Position numbers and translations under genes: made by a program
NCBI RefSeq assembly: GCF_029360705.1
Contig: NZ_JARKMX010000001.1
Location: 372,001 to 436,000, forward strand
Direction of reading: 5' to 3'
DNA: 64,000 nt
From: Paraflavitalea pollutisoli
Lineage (GTDB): Bacteria; Bacteroidota; Bacteroidia; Chitinophagales; Chitinophagaceae
Part shown: one piece after another, positions 17,864-25,544 of the stretch
How the letters are laid out: the number at the start of each line of letters is the position of its first letter
Numbering within the stretch: the first letter of the stretch is position 1
Notes under the pieces: generated by a model
The model's input: the letters and a program-made list of their open reading frames with translations, nothing else
Told to the model about the DNA's origin: nothing
Databases searched by the model: none

Positions 17864-18613
17864 ATGATCAACTGTGTTATTGTGGACGATGAGCAGAACT
17901 GCATCGAGATGCTGGAGTGGTTACTGAAGACCTACTGCCCGCAGGTTACGATTAGCGAGATGTGTCTTTCTGCGGAGGAAGGGTTGAAGGCGATTCGCCA
18001 GCATCAGCCCGATGTGGTGTTCCTCGACATTGAAATGCCGCGCATGAATGGCTTTGATATGCTGGAGCAGTTTGATAAGCTGGAGTTTGATGTGGTGTTC
18101 ACGACAGCCTACGACAAGTTTGCCATCAAGGCTTTTCGCTATAGCGCATTGAACTATCTCCTGAAGCCCATCGATCCGGATGACTTGAAAGAAACTATAA
18201 GAAGACTGGAAGAGAAGAAATCTATTCCAACGCGCGAACAAATAGAATTGCTGCTACAGCATGTCAAGAACATCAGCAAGAATACAGTGCCACGTATTGC
18301 CTTGACGACAAACGATGGAATGATATTCGTATCGACACAGGATATTGTATACTGTGAAGCAGAAAGTAATTACACCAATATCGTACTGTCGGGTGGTAAG
18401 AAGGTCATGGTATCAAAGGTGCTGAAGGATATCGATGAAGCACTGTCGGGCCCCGACTTCTTCCGCATTCACAACTCTTTCCTCATCAACATCAACCACA
18501 TCAAGAAGTTTGTACGAGGTGAAGGAGGATATGTTGTCATGGATGATAACGCGATCATTAGTATATCTCGCTCACGCAGGCAGGAGTTTATGGAGTTGTT
18601 CTCGAAGTTTTGA
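17864..18613 (+). CDS. LytTR-family response regulator
   Basis: 249 residues. Receiver domain 1-120 with phospho-acceptor Asp55 (VVFLDIEMPRMNGFD), acidic pair DDE at 8-10 and Lys in LLKPID. A LytTR DNA-binding domain follows (about 145-245; YCEAESNYTNI, then FFRIHNSFLININHIKKF). LytTR proteins bind imperfect direct repeats in promoters. The gene follows the propeller kinase by 41 nt and is almost certainly cotranscribed, making a KinA/LytR-type pair. The GAF-kinase on the other strand could share this regulator. Confidence 0.95.
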   Translation: MINCVIVDDEQNCIEMLEWLLKTYCPQVTISEMCLSAEEGLKAIRQHQPDVVFLDIEMPRMNGFDMLEQFDKLEFDVVFTTAYDKFAIKAFRYSALNYLLKPIDPDDLKETIRRLEEKKSIPTREQIELLLQHVKNISKNTVPRIALTTNDGMIFVSTQDIVYCEAESNYTNIVLSGGKKVMVSKVLKDIDEALSGPDFFRIHNSFLININHIKKFVRGEGGYVVMDDNAIISISRSRRQEFMELFSKF

Positions 18614-19143
18614 TACGATATACCACTAACCGGGTATATCATGTGGTAGTGTTATAAAATCCATAAAAGCAAGTCCTGTATTTTAACATTATTTTTTAAG
18701 CAGCAGTAACTACTGTCATAATGTTGGTAAAACCACGTGACACAACTGTTCGCTTTCGATACAGCCTATCTGTGTTGAATAAATTATCTGCTTGAGAATC
18801 AGATTGATAATTTTATCGTCGGCTGTAATGCCCAACCCCACTGGCTTTCACTGCTTGATTGCATTTTAATAGAACAATCACTCAATTCATTCAAAGAACA
18901 CTACCGTTCACTCAAAGATCACTTGCACAGGAAAAAATCCTTGCTAACTTTGCGGCGCAATCTGGTACAAGAGCTACGATTTCTACAGCAGTGTGATGCA
19001 ATTGTTAAGGAAATGGTAAGCTAAAAAAAAGAGAGATCAGGTTGTAACATTTGAAAACAAACGGCGTCTTATAAAGTGTGATGCATGAGCAACAAAGCAG
19101 CACTTAAGAAATAAATAGCCATAAAAACAAAAAAACATTCAAA
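18614..19143. other. 530-bp interval: inverted repeat, promoter and long leader
   Basis: Just after the LytTR gene, GATATACC (18617-18624) and GGTATATC (18633-18640) form a perfect 8-bp inverted repeat without a T-run. A TAACTTTG promoter element lies at 18945-18952. The rest (about 190 nt) is the likely leader of the PepSY-like gene; I see no coding frame in it. Confidence 0.5.
18923..18952 (+). promoter_or_regulatory. Promoter of the PepSY-like gene (TTG-N19-TAACTTTG)
   Basis: TTG at 18923-18925, 19-bp spacer, TAACTTTG at 18945-18952. The start would be near 18958, leaving an unusually long leader of about 185 nt before the ATG at 19144. Confidence 0.6.
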
Positions 19144-19587
19144 ATGAAAAAGAGTATTTTAACCTGGGTACTGTTGTTAACAGTAGGTCTTACAAGCACT
19201 TTCGCTAACATCAAAGAAAACGTCAACGAACAAGTTATCTCCGCATTTAAGAAAGATTTCGGTACTGCTCAGGATGTAAGCTGGGAAAAGACCAAAGAGA
19301 TCTCTAAGGCAACTTTCAAACTCAATGATCAGGTAATGTTCGCTTATTACGCAGAAGGTGGTAACCTGCTGGCTGTGATCAGGAACATTGTTTCAACCCA
19401 GCTGCCTATCAATCTGCTGAGCGACCTGAAGAAGAATTACAACGGTTACTGGATCAGCGACCTGTTTGAAATGGCTTCTGACGACACGACCTCTTATTAT
19501 GTTACCCTCGAGAATGGTGACCAGAGCATCGTCCTGAAGTCTTCCGGTCTGAGTTCCTGGGAAACCTTCAAGAAAGACAAGAAATAA
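19144..19587 (+). CDS. Secreted PepSY-like (BLIP-like fold) protein
   Basis: 147 residues. A signal peptide (1-21, KKSILTWVLLLTVGLTSTFA) precedes a domain resembling the putative beta-lactamase-inhibitor-like PepSY-like family (PF11396): VISAFKKDFGTAQDVSWEKTK, then FKLNDQVMFAYYAEGGNLLAV, with regular beta-strand spacing. These small periplasmic proteins are common in Bacteroidetes. Their function is poorly known. The gene has its own promoter, a long leader and a strong terminator, suggesting high expression. Confidence 0.8.
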   Translation: MKKSILTWVLLLTVGLTSTFANIKENVNEQVISAFKKDFGTAQDVSWEKTKEISKATFKLNDQVMFAYYAEGGNLLAVIRNIVSTQLPINLLSDLKKNYNGYWISDLFEMASDDTTSYYVTLENGDQSIVLKSSGLSSWETFKKDKK

Positions 19588-19616
19588 CAACATCGTAATT
19601 GTGCAACTACATAAGG

Positions 19617-19639
19617 CCCCGCCAATTGGCGGGGTTTTT
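19617..19639 (+). terminator. Rho-independent terminator after the PepSY-like gene
   Basis: Perfect CCCCGCC/GGCGGGG stem around AATT, followed by five T. Confidence 0.95.
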
Positions 19640-19656
19640 CTTTGCCACATTGGCAC

Positions 19657-19687
19657 TTGTCCGGTTACTGAAATGCGTGTACTTTTG
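19657..19687 (+). promoter_or_regulatory. Promoter of the 72-aa membrane protein gene (TTG-N20-TACTTTTG)
   Basis: TTG at 19657-19659, 20-bp spacer, TACTTTTG at 19680-19687; the ATG follows at 19704, so the leader is about 10 nt. Confidence 0.7.
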
Positions 19688-19703
19688 TGTCCTCAATTGA
19701 TTT

Positions 19704-19922
19704 ATGAAACAGTGCCGTAAGATATTCGCAACTTTATTAATATTGGTCGCCTGCACCTTAGGAGCTGCGGCACAATGTTCAATTTGCACAAAAACAGCCT
19801 CCCAACTGGGTGAGCGTCCCGCAAAAGCGCTGAATACCGGAATTATTTATTTGGCTTTTGCCCCGCTCGCGATTATGGGGTATGTTGGCTACCGCTGGTG
19901 GAAGAGCAATCGGATAGCCTAG
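19704..19922 (+). CDS. Small membrane protein with CSICTKTA motif
   Basis: 72 residues. A signal peptide or first helix spans 7-23 and is followed at once by QCSICTKTASQLGERPAKALNTG, then a second helix (about 47-64) and a short basic tail. I recall similar short proteins with a C-x-x-C-TKTA start and a TGIIYLAF helix in other Bacteroidetes, but no function. The CxxC just outside the membrane could bind a metal or form a disulfide. It is monocistronic, between two strong terminators. Confidence 0.7.
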   Translation: MKQCRKIFATLLILVACTLGAAAQCSICTKTASQLGERPAKALNTGIIYLAFAPLAIMGYVGYRWWKSNRIA

Positions 19923-19954
19923 GCAAATACATCGATACAGTGTAATCACGATAA

Positions 19955-19990
19955 AAAGCCGGAAGTGGATGATCATCCTCTTCCGGCTTT
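19955..19990. terminator. Long bidirectional hairpin between the 72-aa gene and murA
   Basis: AAAGCCGGAAG (19955-19965) pairs with CTTCCGGCTTT (19980-19990). After one T-T mismatch, the loop itself holds the palindrome GGATGATCATCC. The A-run on the left and T-rich tail on the right suit both convergent genes. Confidence 0.9.
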
Positions 19991-20021
19991 CTTGTATAAA
20001 GGCCTTGTATAAACCGTTCGC

Positions 20022-21329
20022 TTAGGACACCCGTTGGATGTCTGCCCCCAGTTTGCGTAGGCGTTCGTCAATATGCTGGTAACCGCGGTCGATCTGCTCG
20101 ATATTTTGGATTACACTCTTACCATCGGCACTCAACGCGGCGATCAGGAGGGATACGCCTGCCCGGATATCGGGGCTGCTCATGGTAATGCCCCGCAGGT
20201 TTTGCTCCCGGCCCAGTCCAATCACGGCAGCGCGGTGTGGGTCGCAAAGAATGATACGGGCGCCCATGTCGATCAGCTTATCGACGAAGAATAGGCGGCT
20301 TTCAAACATCTTTTGGTGAATGAGCACGCTGCCCCTTGCCTGGGTGGCGACTACCAGCACAATGCTGATCAGGTCGGGCGTAAATCCTGGCCAGGGATGA
20401 TCATAGATGGTCAGTACCGATCCATCGAGGAAGGTCTGCACTTCATAGATGTCCTGCTCGGGAATATGAATATCGTCGCCTGTAAACTCCATTTGTATGC
20501 CCAGCTGCTTAAACTTGTCGGGGATGACGCCCAGGTTGTCCAGGCTGACATTCTTGATGGTAATATCGCTTTGGGTCATGGCTGCCAATCCGATGAATGA
20601 GCCAATCTCGATCATGTCGGGAAGCATGCGGTGCTCGGTACCGCCCAGGTAGTCTACTCCCTCGACCACGAGGAGGTTGCTGCCGACGCCACTGATTTTA
20701 GCACCCATGCGGATGAGCATCTTACACAACTGCTGCAGATAGGGTTCGCAGGCGGCATTGTAGATCGTTGTGGTGCCTTTGGCCATGACGGCTGCCATCA
20801 CGATATTGGCGGTGCCGGTTACTGAAGGTTCGTCGAGCAGGAGGTAGGTGCCACGTAAGTTGGATGCTTCGAGGTGGAAGAAGCCGTCGCCGGACTCGTA
20901 ATTGAAAGTAGCGCCAAGCTTTTCAAAACCAAGAATATGGGTATCGAGTCTGCGGCGGCCAATCTTATCACCGCCGGGGCGGGGAATAAATGCCTTGCGA
21001 TAGCGTGCCAGCAAGGGCCCGGCCAGCATGACGGAGCCACGGAGGCGACCGCTTTTCCTTTTATAATCTTCGCTGCGCAGGTAATCTACGTTTACATTAT
21101 CGGCCTGGAAAATGCAGGTATCGCGCTGTGAGCGTTCGATCTTTACATTCATTTCACCCAACAACTCAATCAGCAGGTTTACGTCGAGGATATCGGGAAT
21201 GTTGGTGATCGTAACTTTTTCCGGCGTTAGCAAAACTGCACTGATGATCTGGAGCGCTTCATTTTTTGCGCCTTGCGGTTGAATATCGCCCCGCAATTTC
21301 TTACCGCCGTTTACTTCAAAGGAAAGCAT
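20022..21329 (-). CDS. murA: UDP-N-acetylglucosamine 1-carboxyvinyltransferase, Asp-type
   Basis: 435 residues from the ATG at 21329; the longer frame adds a membrane-like stretch that does not fit the family. MurA transfers enolpyruvate from PEP to UDP-GlcNAc, the first committed step of peptidoglycan synthesis, in the cytoplasm. Family marks: GAKNEALQIISAVLL near 20-34, GRLRGS, and the catalytic loop PRPGGDKIGRRRLDTH. In the loop, Asp121 occupies the place of the usual catalytic Cys (Cys115 in E. coli). Asp-type MurA is known to be active and insensitive to fosfomycin. The order DUF4290-murA is conserved in Bacteroidetes, and the two are probably cotranscribed. Confidence 0.96.
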   Translation of the reverse strand: MLSFEVNGGKKLRGDIQPQGAKNEALQIISAVLLTPEKVTITNIPDILDVNLLIELLGEMNVKIERSQRDTCIFQADNVNVDYLRSEDYKRKSGRLRGSVMLAGPLLARYRKAFIPRPGGDKIGRRRLDTHILGFEKLGATFNYESGDGFFHLEASNLRGTYLLLDEPSVTGTANIVMAAVMAKGTTTIYNAACEPYLQQLCKMLIRMGAKISGVGSNLLVVEGVDYLGGTEHRMLPDMIEIGSFIGLAAMTQSDITIKNVSLDNLGVIPDKFKQLGIQMEFTGDDIHIPEQDIYEVQTFLDGSVLTIYDHPWPGFTPDLISIVLVVATQARGSVLIHQKMFESRLFFVDKLIDMGARIILCDPHRAAVIGLGREQNLRGITMSSPDIRAGVSLLIAALSADGKSVIQNIEQIDRGYQHIDERLRKLGADIQRVS

Positions 21330-21402
21330 AGATTGGCTGGAAGTTGAATGGTGAATGATTAAAAGGAGTGCAAAATAAAAAAAGTTGACCAGCCTCCTGA
21401 TC

Positions 21403-21418
21403 AACTTATTAATAAGTT
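21403..21418. promoter_or_regulatory. Perfect 16-bp palindrome between DUF4290 gene and murA
   Basis: The same AACTTATTAATAAGTT as at 10319-10334, inside an exact 19-bp repeat (21401-21419). On the minus strand it lies 13 nt after the DUF4290 stop and 73 nt before the murA ATG. Confidence 0.6.
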
Positions 21419-21431
21419 ACTTTACTGAAGG

Positions 21432-22190
21432 TTATTTGTAGCGTTTCTTGAACTTGTTGTTGCCCCCACGGTCGTTCCGGTCATTGCGATCGTTCCGATC
21501 ATTCCGGTTGTTGTTTCCGCCGCCGCTGCCACCACGTCCCTGGTGTTGGAACTTCTGGTTGCGCTTGTTGCGGTAGTCACCATAGTTACCACCGCCGCGG
21601 TTGTTGTCGCGCTCACGACCTTCGTTGGGGCGATTCTGACGCACGTAAGGCGTATTGGTAAAGGTCAGCTGGCCTTCGGTCAGGTTAGTGAGTTCGCTTT
21701 GGATAGCGTCGTCATGTACCATCTCTTTATGCCAGTTGTTATAAGCCAGCTTCATATAATAAGCTACGGCGTTGGCGAAGCCCTGGCGTTTTTCCGGGTT
21801 GTCTTCTTTGAGCGCTTTGTTGATCACCAATTCCAGGTTCTTGCCGAGGTGGCTGAACTTGGGGTAGCGTTTGGGATAAGGCAGCGGCTTGGGCCTTGCC
21901 TTCAAAGTTTCCCGGGTAGGGATGGGATAGGGCGAGTCCACATCCAGTTTAAAGTCGGATATAAGGAACAGGTGATCCCATAGTTTATGACGGAAATCTT
22001 CGACATTTTTCAAGTGCGGATTCAGAAAGCCCATCAACTCAATCACGGCATAAGCATTACGCTGGCGAGCTTCACGGTCTTCCAGGCTCAACAGGTATTC
22101 GATCATCTTCTGAATATGGCGGCCATACTCCCTATAGATGAGGAGGTTTCTCTCGGTATTATACTCCATTTCCCCGATAGTTTTTGACAT
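21432..22190 (-). CDS. DUF4290 family protein with RGG/NDR-rich tail
   Basis: 252 residues. Residues 1-175 are the DUF4290 domain (starting MEYNTERNLLIYREYGRHIQ), a Bacteroidetes-specific family without known function, commonly upstream of murA. From about 185 the chain is disordered: Gly/Asn/Arg clusters, an NDR unit four times in a row, and a basic end (NKFKKRYK). Such RGG-like tails often bind RNA, so an RNA or ribosome link is possible but is inference. A TACTTTTG element lies 5 nt before its ATG. Confidence 0.9.
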   Translation of the reverse strand: MSKTIGEMEYNTERNLLIYREYGRHIQKMIEYLLSLEDREARQRNAYAVIELMGFLNPHLKNVEDFRHKLWDHLFLISDFKLDVDSPYPIPTRETLKARPKPLPYPKRYPKFSHLGKNLELVINKALKEDNPEKRQGFANAVAYYMKLAYNNWHKEMVHDDAIQSELTNLTEGQLTFTNTPYVRQNRPNEGRERDNNRGGGNYGDYRNKRNQKFQHQGRGGSGGGNNNRNDRNDRNDRNDRGGNNKFKKRYK

Positions 22191-22195
22191 GCCAA

Positions 22196-22203
22196 CAAAA
22201 GTA
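22196..22203 (-). promoter_or_regulatory. -7 element (TACTTTTG) immediately before the DUF4290 gene
   Basis: Minus strand TACTTTTG; its last G is 5 nt before the ATG at 22190, so the transcript would be leaderless or nearly so. No clear -33 TTG at the right spacing. Confidence 0.45.
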
Positions 22204-22311
22204 GCAAACTAAATTAATAAAATGAAAGTCGTTTTGGCCCTCATTTTGGTGAGAATCACGGGGAAACAGGCGCTTTGGCTGGTTTTGTTCGGGAAAAACC
22301 ATTATTCGGCG

Positions 22312-22319
22312 TATTTTTG
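22312..22319 (+). promoter_or_regulatory. -7 element (TATTTTTG) upstream of gldC
   Basis: TATTTTTG fits TAnnTTTG; a TTTG lies 24 bp further upstream (22284-22287), slightly more than the usual spacing. Leader about 30 nt. Confidence 0.5.
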
Positions 22320-22355
22320 TGATTCTATTTACAAAAAACTGATAGTCAATAAAGC

Positions 22356-22703
22356 ATGAAGAAGTCTACAATCACTGTCGACGTAGAGCTGGACGAAAAG
22401 AATGTGCCGGAACGAATTACCTGGAGTGCCACCGCGAGTACTGCCGATGAACCACGCCCGGCCAAGGCGCTGATGTTGTCGTTTTGGGATGGTGCCGATA
22501 AGTCGGCCCTGCGCATGGACCTTTGGACCAAAGAAATGATGGTCGACGAAATGGCCGACTTCTACTACCAGACCTTTATGACCATGGCCGACTCTTATGA
22601 ACGGTCAACCCACCAGCAGGAGCTGGTCGATGATATCAGGAACTTTGCTCAAAACTTCTACCGCAAGTTCCAGGACATCCAATTAAAAGAAAACAAGGCA
22701 TAA
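22356..22703 (+). CDS. gldC: Gliding motility protein GldC
   Basis: 115 residues, full length. It matches the GldC family: TITVDVELDEKNVPERITWSA, then KALMLSFWDGADKSALRMDLWT and MADFYYQTFMTMADSYERST. GldC is a cytoplasmic protein found across Bacteroidetes and named from Flavobacterium gliding work, where its loss has a mild effect; its exact role is unclear. First gene of an apparent operon gldC-yqeY-cvpA, with 10 nt to yqeY. Confidence 0.95.
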   Translation: MKKSTITVDVELDEKNVPERITWSATASTADEPRPAKALMLSFWDGADKSALRMDLWTKEMMVDEMADFYYQTFMTMADSYERSTHQQELVDDIRNFAQNFYRKFQDIQLKENKA

Positions 22704-22713
22704 AAATACCATT

Positions 22714-23166
22714 ATGGCTTTAGAACAACAGATACAGACTGCGCTGAAAACAGCCATGCTTGCCAAAGATGAGGTGGGACTGCGTAGTCTTCGCGCCATC
22801 AAAGCAGCCATTTTGCTGGCAAAAACTTCTGAAGGTGCAGGTGGTGAGTTGAAAGAGGAAGAGGAAGTAAAATTGCTGCAGAAGCTGGTTAAACAGCGCA
22901 AGGATTCCCTGGAGATCTTTCAACAGCAGAACCGGGAAGACCTGGCGAAGAAAGAGCAGGAAGAGATTGCAGTAATCGAACAATTCCTGCCAAAGCAACT
23001 CAGTATCGAAGAGCTGAAGCCCCTGTTGGCAAAGATTATTGCGGAGGTCGGTGCTACTTCTCCAGCCGAAATGGGCAAAGTAATGGGTGTCGCCTCTAAA
23101 CAACTGGCCGGGCAAGCTGATGGCAAGTCCATCAGTACGGCTGTCAAGGAATTGCTGGCTAAATAA
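22714..23166 (+). CDS. GatB/YqeY domain-containing protein
   Basis: 150 residues, all one YqeY domain (PF09424): LEQQIQTALKTAMLAKDEVGLRSLRAIKAAI, a lysine/glutamate-rich helix, EEIAVIEQFLPKQLS and a C-terminal helical bundle resembling the tail of GatB. This tail binds tRNA in amidotransferases; the free-standing protein has no agreed function. The stop shares one base with the ATG of the next gene (TAATG), showing translational coupling. Confidence 0.93.
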   Translation: MALEQQIQTALKTAMLAKDEVGLRSLRAIKAAILLAKTSEGAGGELKEEEEVKLLQKLVKQRKDSLEIFQQQNREDLAKKEQEEIAVIEQFLPKQLSIEELKPLLAKIIAEVGATSPAEMGKVMGVASKQLAGQADGKSISTAVKELLAK

Positions 23167-23705
23167 TGATCATCGATATACTGTTTGGTATCCTGATGTT
23201 GCTGGCCGTTATCAAAGGATTCCGGCGCGGTCTTGTAATTGCTGTATTTTCAGTAGTAGCGATCATTGTAGGGCTTGCAGCTGCCATGAAACTGTCGACC
23301 CTGGTAGCAGACTGGTTGAAAGACTCTACCAATGTGTCGGTGCAATGGCTGCCTTTTATTTCCTTTGCCATAGTGTTGATCGGAGTCATCCTGTTGATTC
23401 GATTAGGGGCTAACCTGATCGAGGCATCGATGGAAGTAACTTTATTAGGATGGGTGAACCGGTTGGGGGGGATAGTGTTATATATCATAGTATATACACT
23501 GGCTTTTAGTGTGTTTCTTTTTTATGCCACCCAGCTCAAGCTCCTGAACGAAGAGACCATTGCGGGTTCGGTGGTTTATTCCAGGATACAGCCATTGGCT
23601 CCTTTGGTAATAAATACCTTTGGTAAACTGATCCCCTGGTTTAAAGACATGTTTACGCAATTGGAAGGATTTTTTGCTCAAATTGCACAGCGGTCCGGAC
23701 AATAA
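23166..23705 (+). CDS. CvpA family membrane protein
   Basis: 179 residues with four membrane helices (about 2-20, 24-45, 60-82, 98-120) and the CvpA pattern IIDILFGILMLLAVIKGFRRGLV at the start. The C-terminal 50 residues are amphipathic. CvpA proteins are linked to colicin V production, bile and envelope stress tolerance. It is translationally coupled to yqeY by the one-base overlap. Confidence 0.9.
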   Translation: MIIDILFGILMLLAVIKGFRRGLVIAVFSVVAIIVGLAAAMKLSTLVADWLKDSTNVSVQWLPFISFAIVLIGVILLIRLGANLIEASMEVTLLGWVNRLGGIVLYIIVYTLAFSVFLFYATQLKLLNEETIAGSVVYSRIQPLAPLVINTFGKLIPWFKDMFTQLEGFFAQIAQRSGQ

Positions 23706-23759
23706 TCTGTGCATCTTAGCGATTTTGATAGGGCCGCGAAAAGCCAAAATAATCAGTAG

Positions 23760-23784
23760 TTTACGGTAAATATTACACCGTAAA
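23760..23784 (+). terminator. Weak hairpin after cvpA
   Basis: TTTACGG/CCGTAAA with an 11-nt loop, 54 nt after the cvpA stop. No T-run beyond it. Confidence 0.3.
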
Positions 23785-23858
23785 ATGCCCAAGATGCTAT
23801 AATTGAGGTAAAACGTTTATTTTAGCGAATAATTGACTGAACTGAACCGATTTAAGAG

Positions 23859-24635
23859 ATGAATTACGAGATCAAACAAGTGGACAAGTTCAAATTTATT
23901 GAAGAGGGTGAGGGTGAACCGTTGGTATTGTTACACGGTTTGTTCGGCGCTTTGGGCAACTTCAATGATTTGATCAGCTATTTCAAGCATCATTACAAGG
24001 TAGTGGTGCCTATGCTCCCTTTACTTGATCTTGACCTGCTGCATACCTCAGTAGGAGGCTTGCAGAAGTTTGTGCACAAGTTCCTGGAGTTCCGTGACTA
24101 TAAGAATGCACACCTGCTTGGTAACTCTTTGGGCGGCCATGTTAGCCTGTTATACATATTGAAGCATCCTGAAAGGGTTAAATCTTTGATCCTGACAGGA
24201 AGTTCGGGCCTTTTTGAGAATGGGATGGGCGATACTTATCCCAAAAGGGGCGATTATGAATATATTAAAAAGAAAGCCGAAGTAACATTCTACGATCCAA
24301 ATGTGGCTACCAAAGAGATTGTTGATGAGGTGTACGAAACGGTCAATAACCGTCTCAAGGCTATTAAGGTGATTGCCCTGGCCAAAAGTGCTATCCGTAA
24401 TAATCTTGGTGAAGAACTCAATCAGATCAAACAACCCACGTTATTAATATGGGGAAACAACGATGCAGTAACCCCTCCATTCGTTGCCAGAGAGTTTCAA
24501 AAACTGATCCCCAACAGTGAGCTACACTTTATCGACAAGTGCGGTCACGCCCCAATGATGGAAGTGCCGGACGAATTTAACCGGATCCTCCATAAATTTT
24601 TGACAAAATTGAATGAGCCGGCAGCGGTAGCCTGA
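23859..24635 (+). CDS. Alpha/beta fold hydrolase
   Basis: 258 residues, cytoplasmic (no signal). Features: VLLHGLFGALGNF (oxyanion His-Gly), nucleophile Ser in LLGNSLGGHVSL (GNSLGG), acid in LIWGNNDAVTPP and His in DKCGHAPMMEVP. The pattern suits the serine-hydrolase subgroup related to MhpC and BioH. The substrate is not predictable. It may be cotranscribed with the downstream CBS gene. Confidence 0.85.
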   Translation: MNYEIKQVDKFKFIEEGEGEPLVLLHGLFGALGNFNDLISYFKHHYKVVVPMLPLLDLDLLHTSVGGLQKFVHKFLEFRDYKNAHLLGNSLGGHVSLLYILKHPERVKSLILTGSSGLFENGMGDTYPKRGDYEYIKKKAEVTFYDPNVATKEIVDEVYETVNNRLKAIKVIALAKSAIRNNLGEELNQIKQPTLLIWGNNDAVTPPFVAREFQKLIPNSELHFIDKCGHAPMMEVPDEFNRILHKFLTKLNEPAAVA

Positions 24636-24806
24636 TTTTTATCGTCTATATAAGTAAGTGCCCCGGATTTGTTGCTCTCGCTGCAACGACCAACAACTGC
24701 TCGCACCACTGGGGGGTTAGTATTGCCTTTATCAGAACTTGTTTTGTTTCTGGCTTGGATAGCCACGCGTTTCATCAACAGATTTATTCCTTCAAAACCT
24801 GATCAA

Positions 24807-25466
24807 GTGCTAAACAAAGAACTCATATCAGCCGCCATTCCCACACTCACTCTGAAAGACACCGTATTTCAGGCCCTTGAAATGATGGCAGAGTTCCATG
24901 TGATGCAACTGGCTGTAGTAGCCGAGGAGAAATTGTTGGGTATGGTTTCTGAAGACGATCTGATGAATGTCGACGAAAACCTGGCTCTCCAGACTTTGGA
25001 GCCTCATTTTTCACGGGCAGCTGTAAAGGCCAACACCCATTTTATGGAGGCTGTGCAGATGATGAATGACCATAATCTTTCCATTGTTCCGGTGGTGGAA
25101 CCCGAGCAGTTATTTGTAGGGGTAATTACCACGAGTGACCTGCTCCGGCAACTGGGAAAGGTAACTGGGGCCAGCGAACCAGGTGGCGTCATTGTGCTGG
25201 AAATGGAACAGCGGAGTTTCTCTTTTTCGGAGATCAGCAAGCTGGTAGAAACCAACGATGCGCAGGTGACACAGCTCAATACCTATTGGGACGCCAACGG
25301 TGGAACCTTTATTGTGACATTGAAAATCAATAAGTTTGAAATCTCAGACATCATCGCCACTTTCCAACGGTATGAATATCAGGTCAAATACTATTTTGGC
25401 GAGGAGCTCTACGAAAATGAACTACGCAGCAACTACGATCATTTAATGAATTACCTCAGCATTTAG
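24807..25466 (+). CDS. CBS domain-containing protein
   Basis: 219 residues if it starts at the GTG at 24807, where family-like sequence begins (LNKELISAAIPTLTLKDTV). The frame stays open upstream to a TTG at 24669, which would add a 46-residue hydrophobic lead; no ATG is available, so the start is uncertain. Two CBS motifs occupy about 5-120, followed by an ACT-like C-terminal part (VLEMEQRSFSFSEISKLVE). CBS pairs bind adenine nucleotides as regulatory modules. It precedes the surface-antigen gene. The regulated partner is unknown. Confidence 0.8.
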   Translation: MLNKELISAAIPTLTLKDTVFQALEMMAEFHVMQLAVVAEEKLLGMVSEDDLMNVDENLALQTLEPHFSRAAVKANTHFMEAVQMMNDHNLSIVPVVEPEQLFVGVITTSDLLRQLGKVTGASEPGGVIVLEMEQRSFSFSEISKLVETNDAQVTQLNTYWDANGGTFIVTLKINKFEISDIIATFQRYEYQVKYYFGEELYENELRSNYDHLMNYLSI

Positions 25467-25544
25467 CGCAAATAGCAGGATTCTGTTATCTTCGTCAGAA
25501 TTCAGTCAACCTTTAATCGCCGGTACCTGCAACAGACACCCTGC

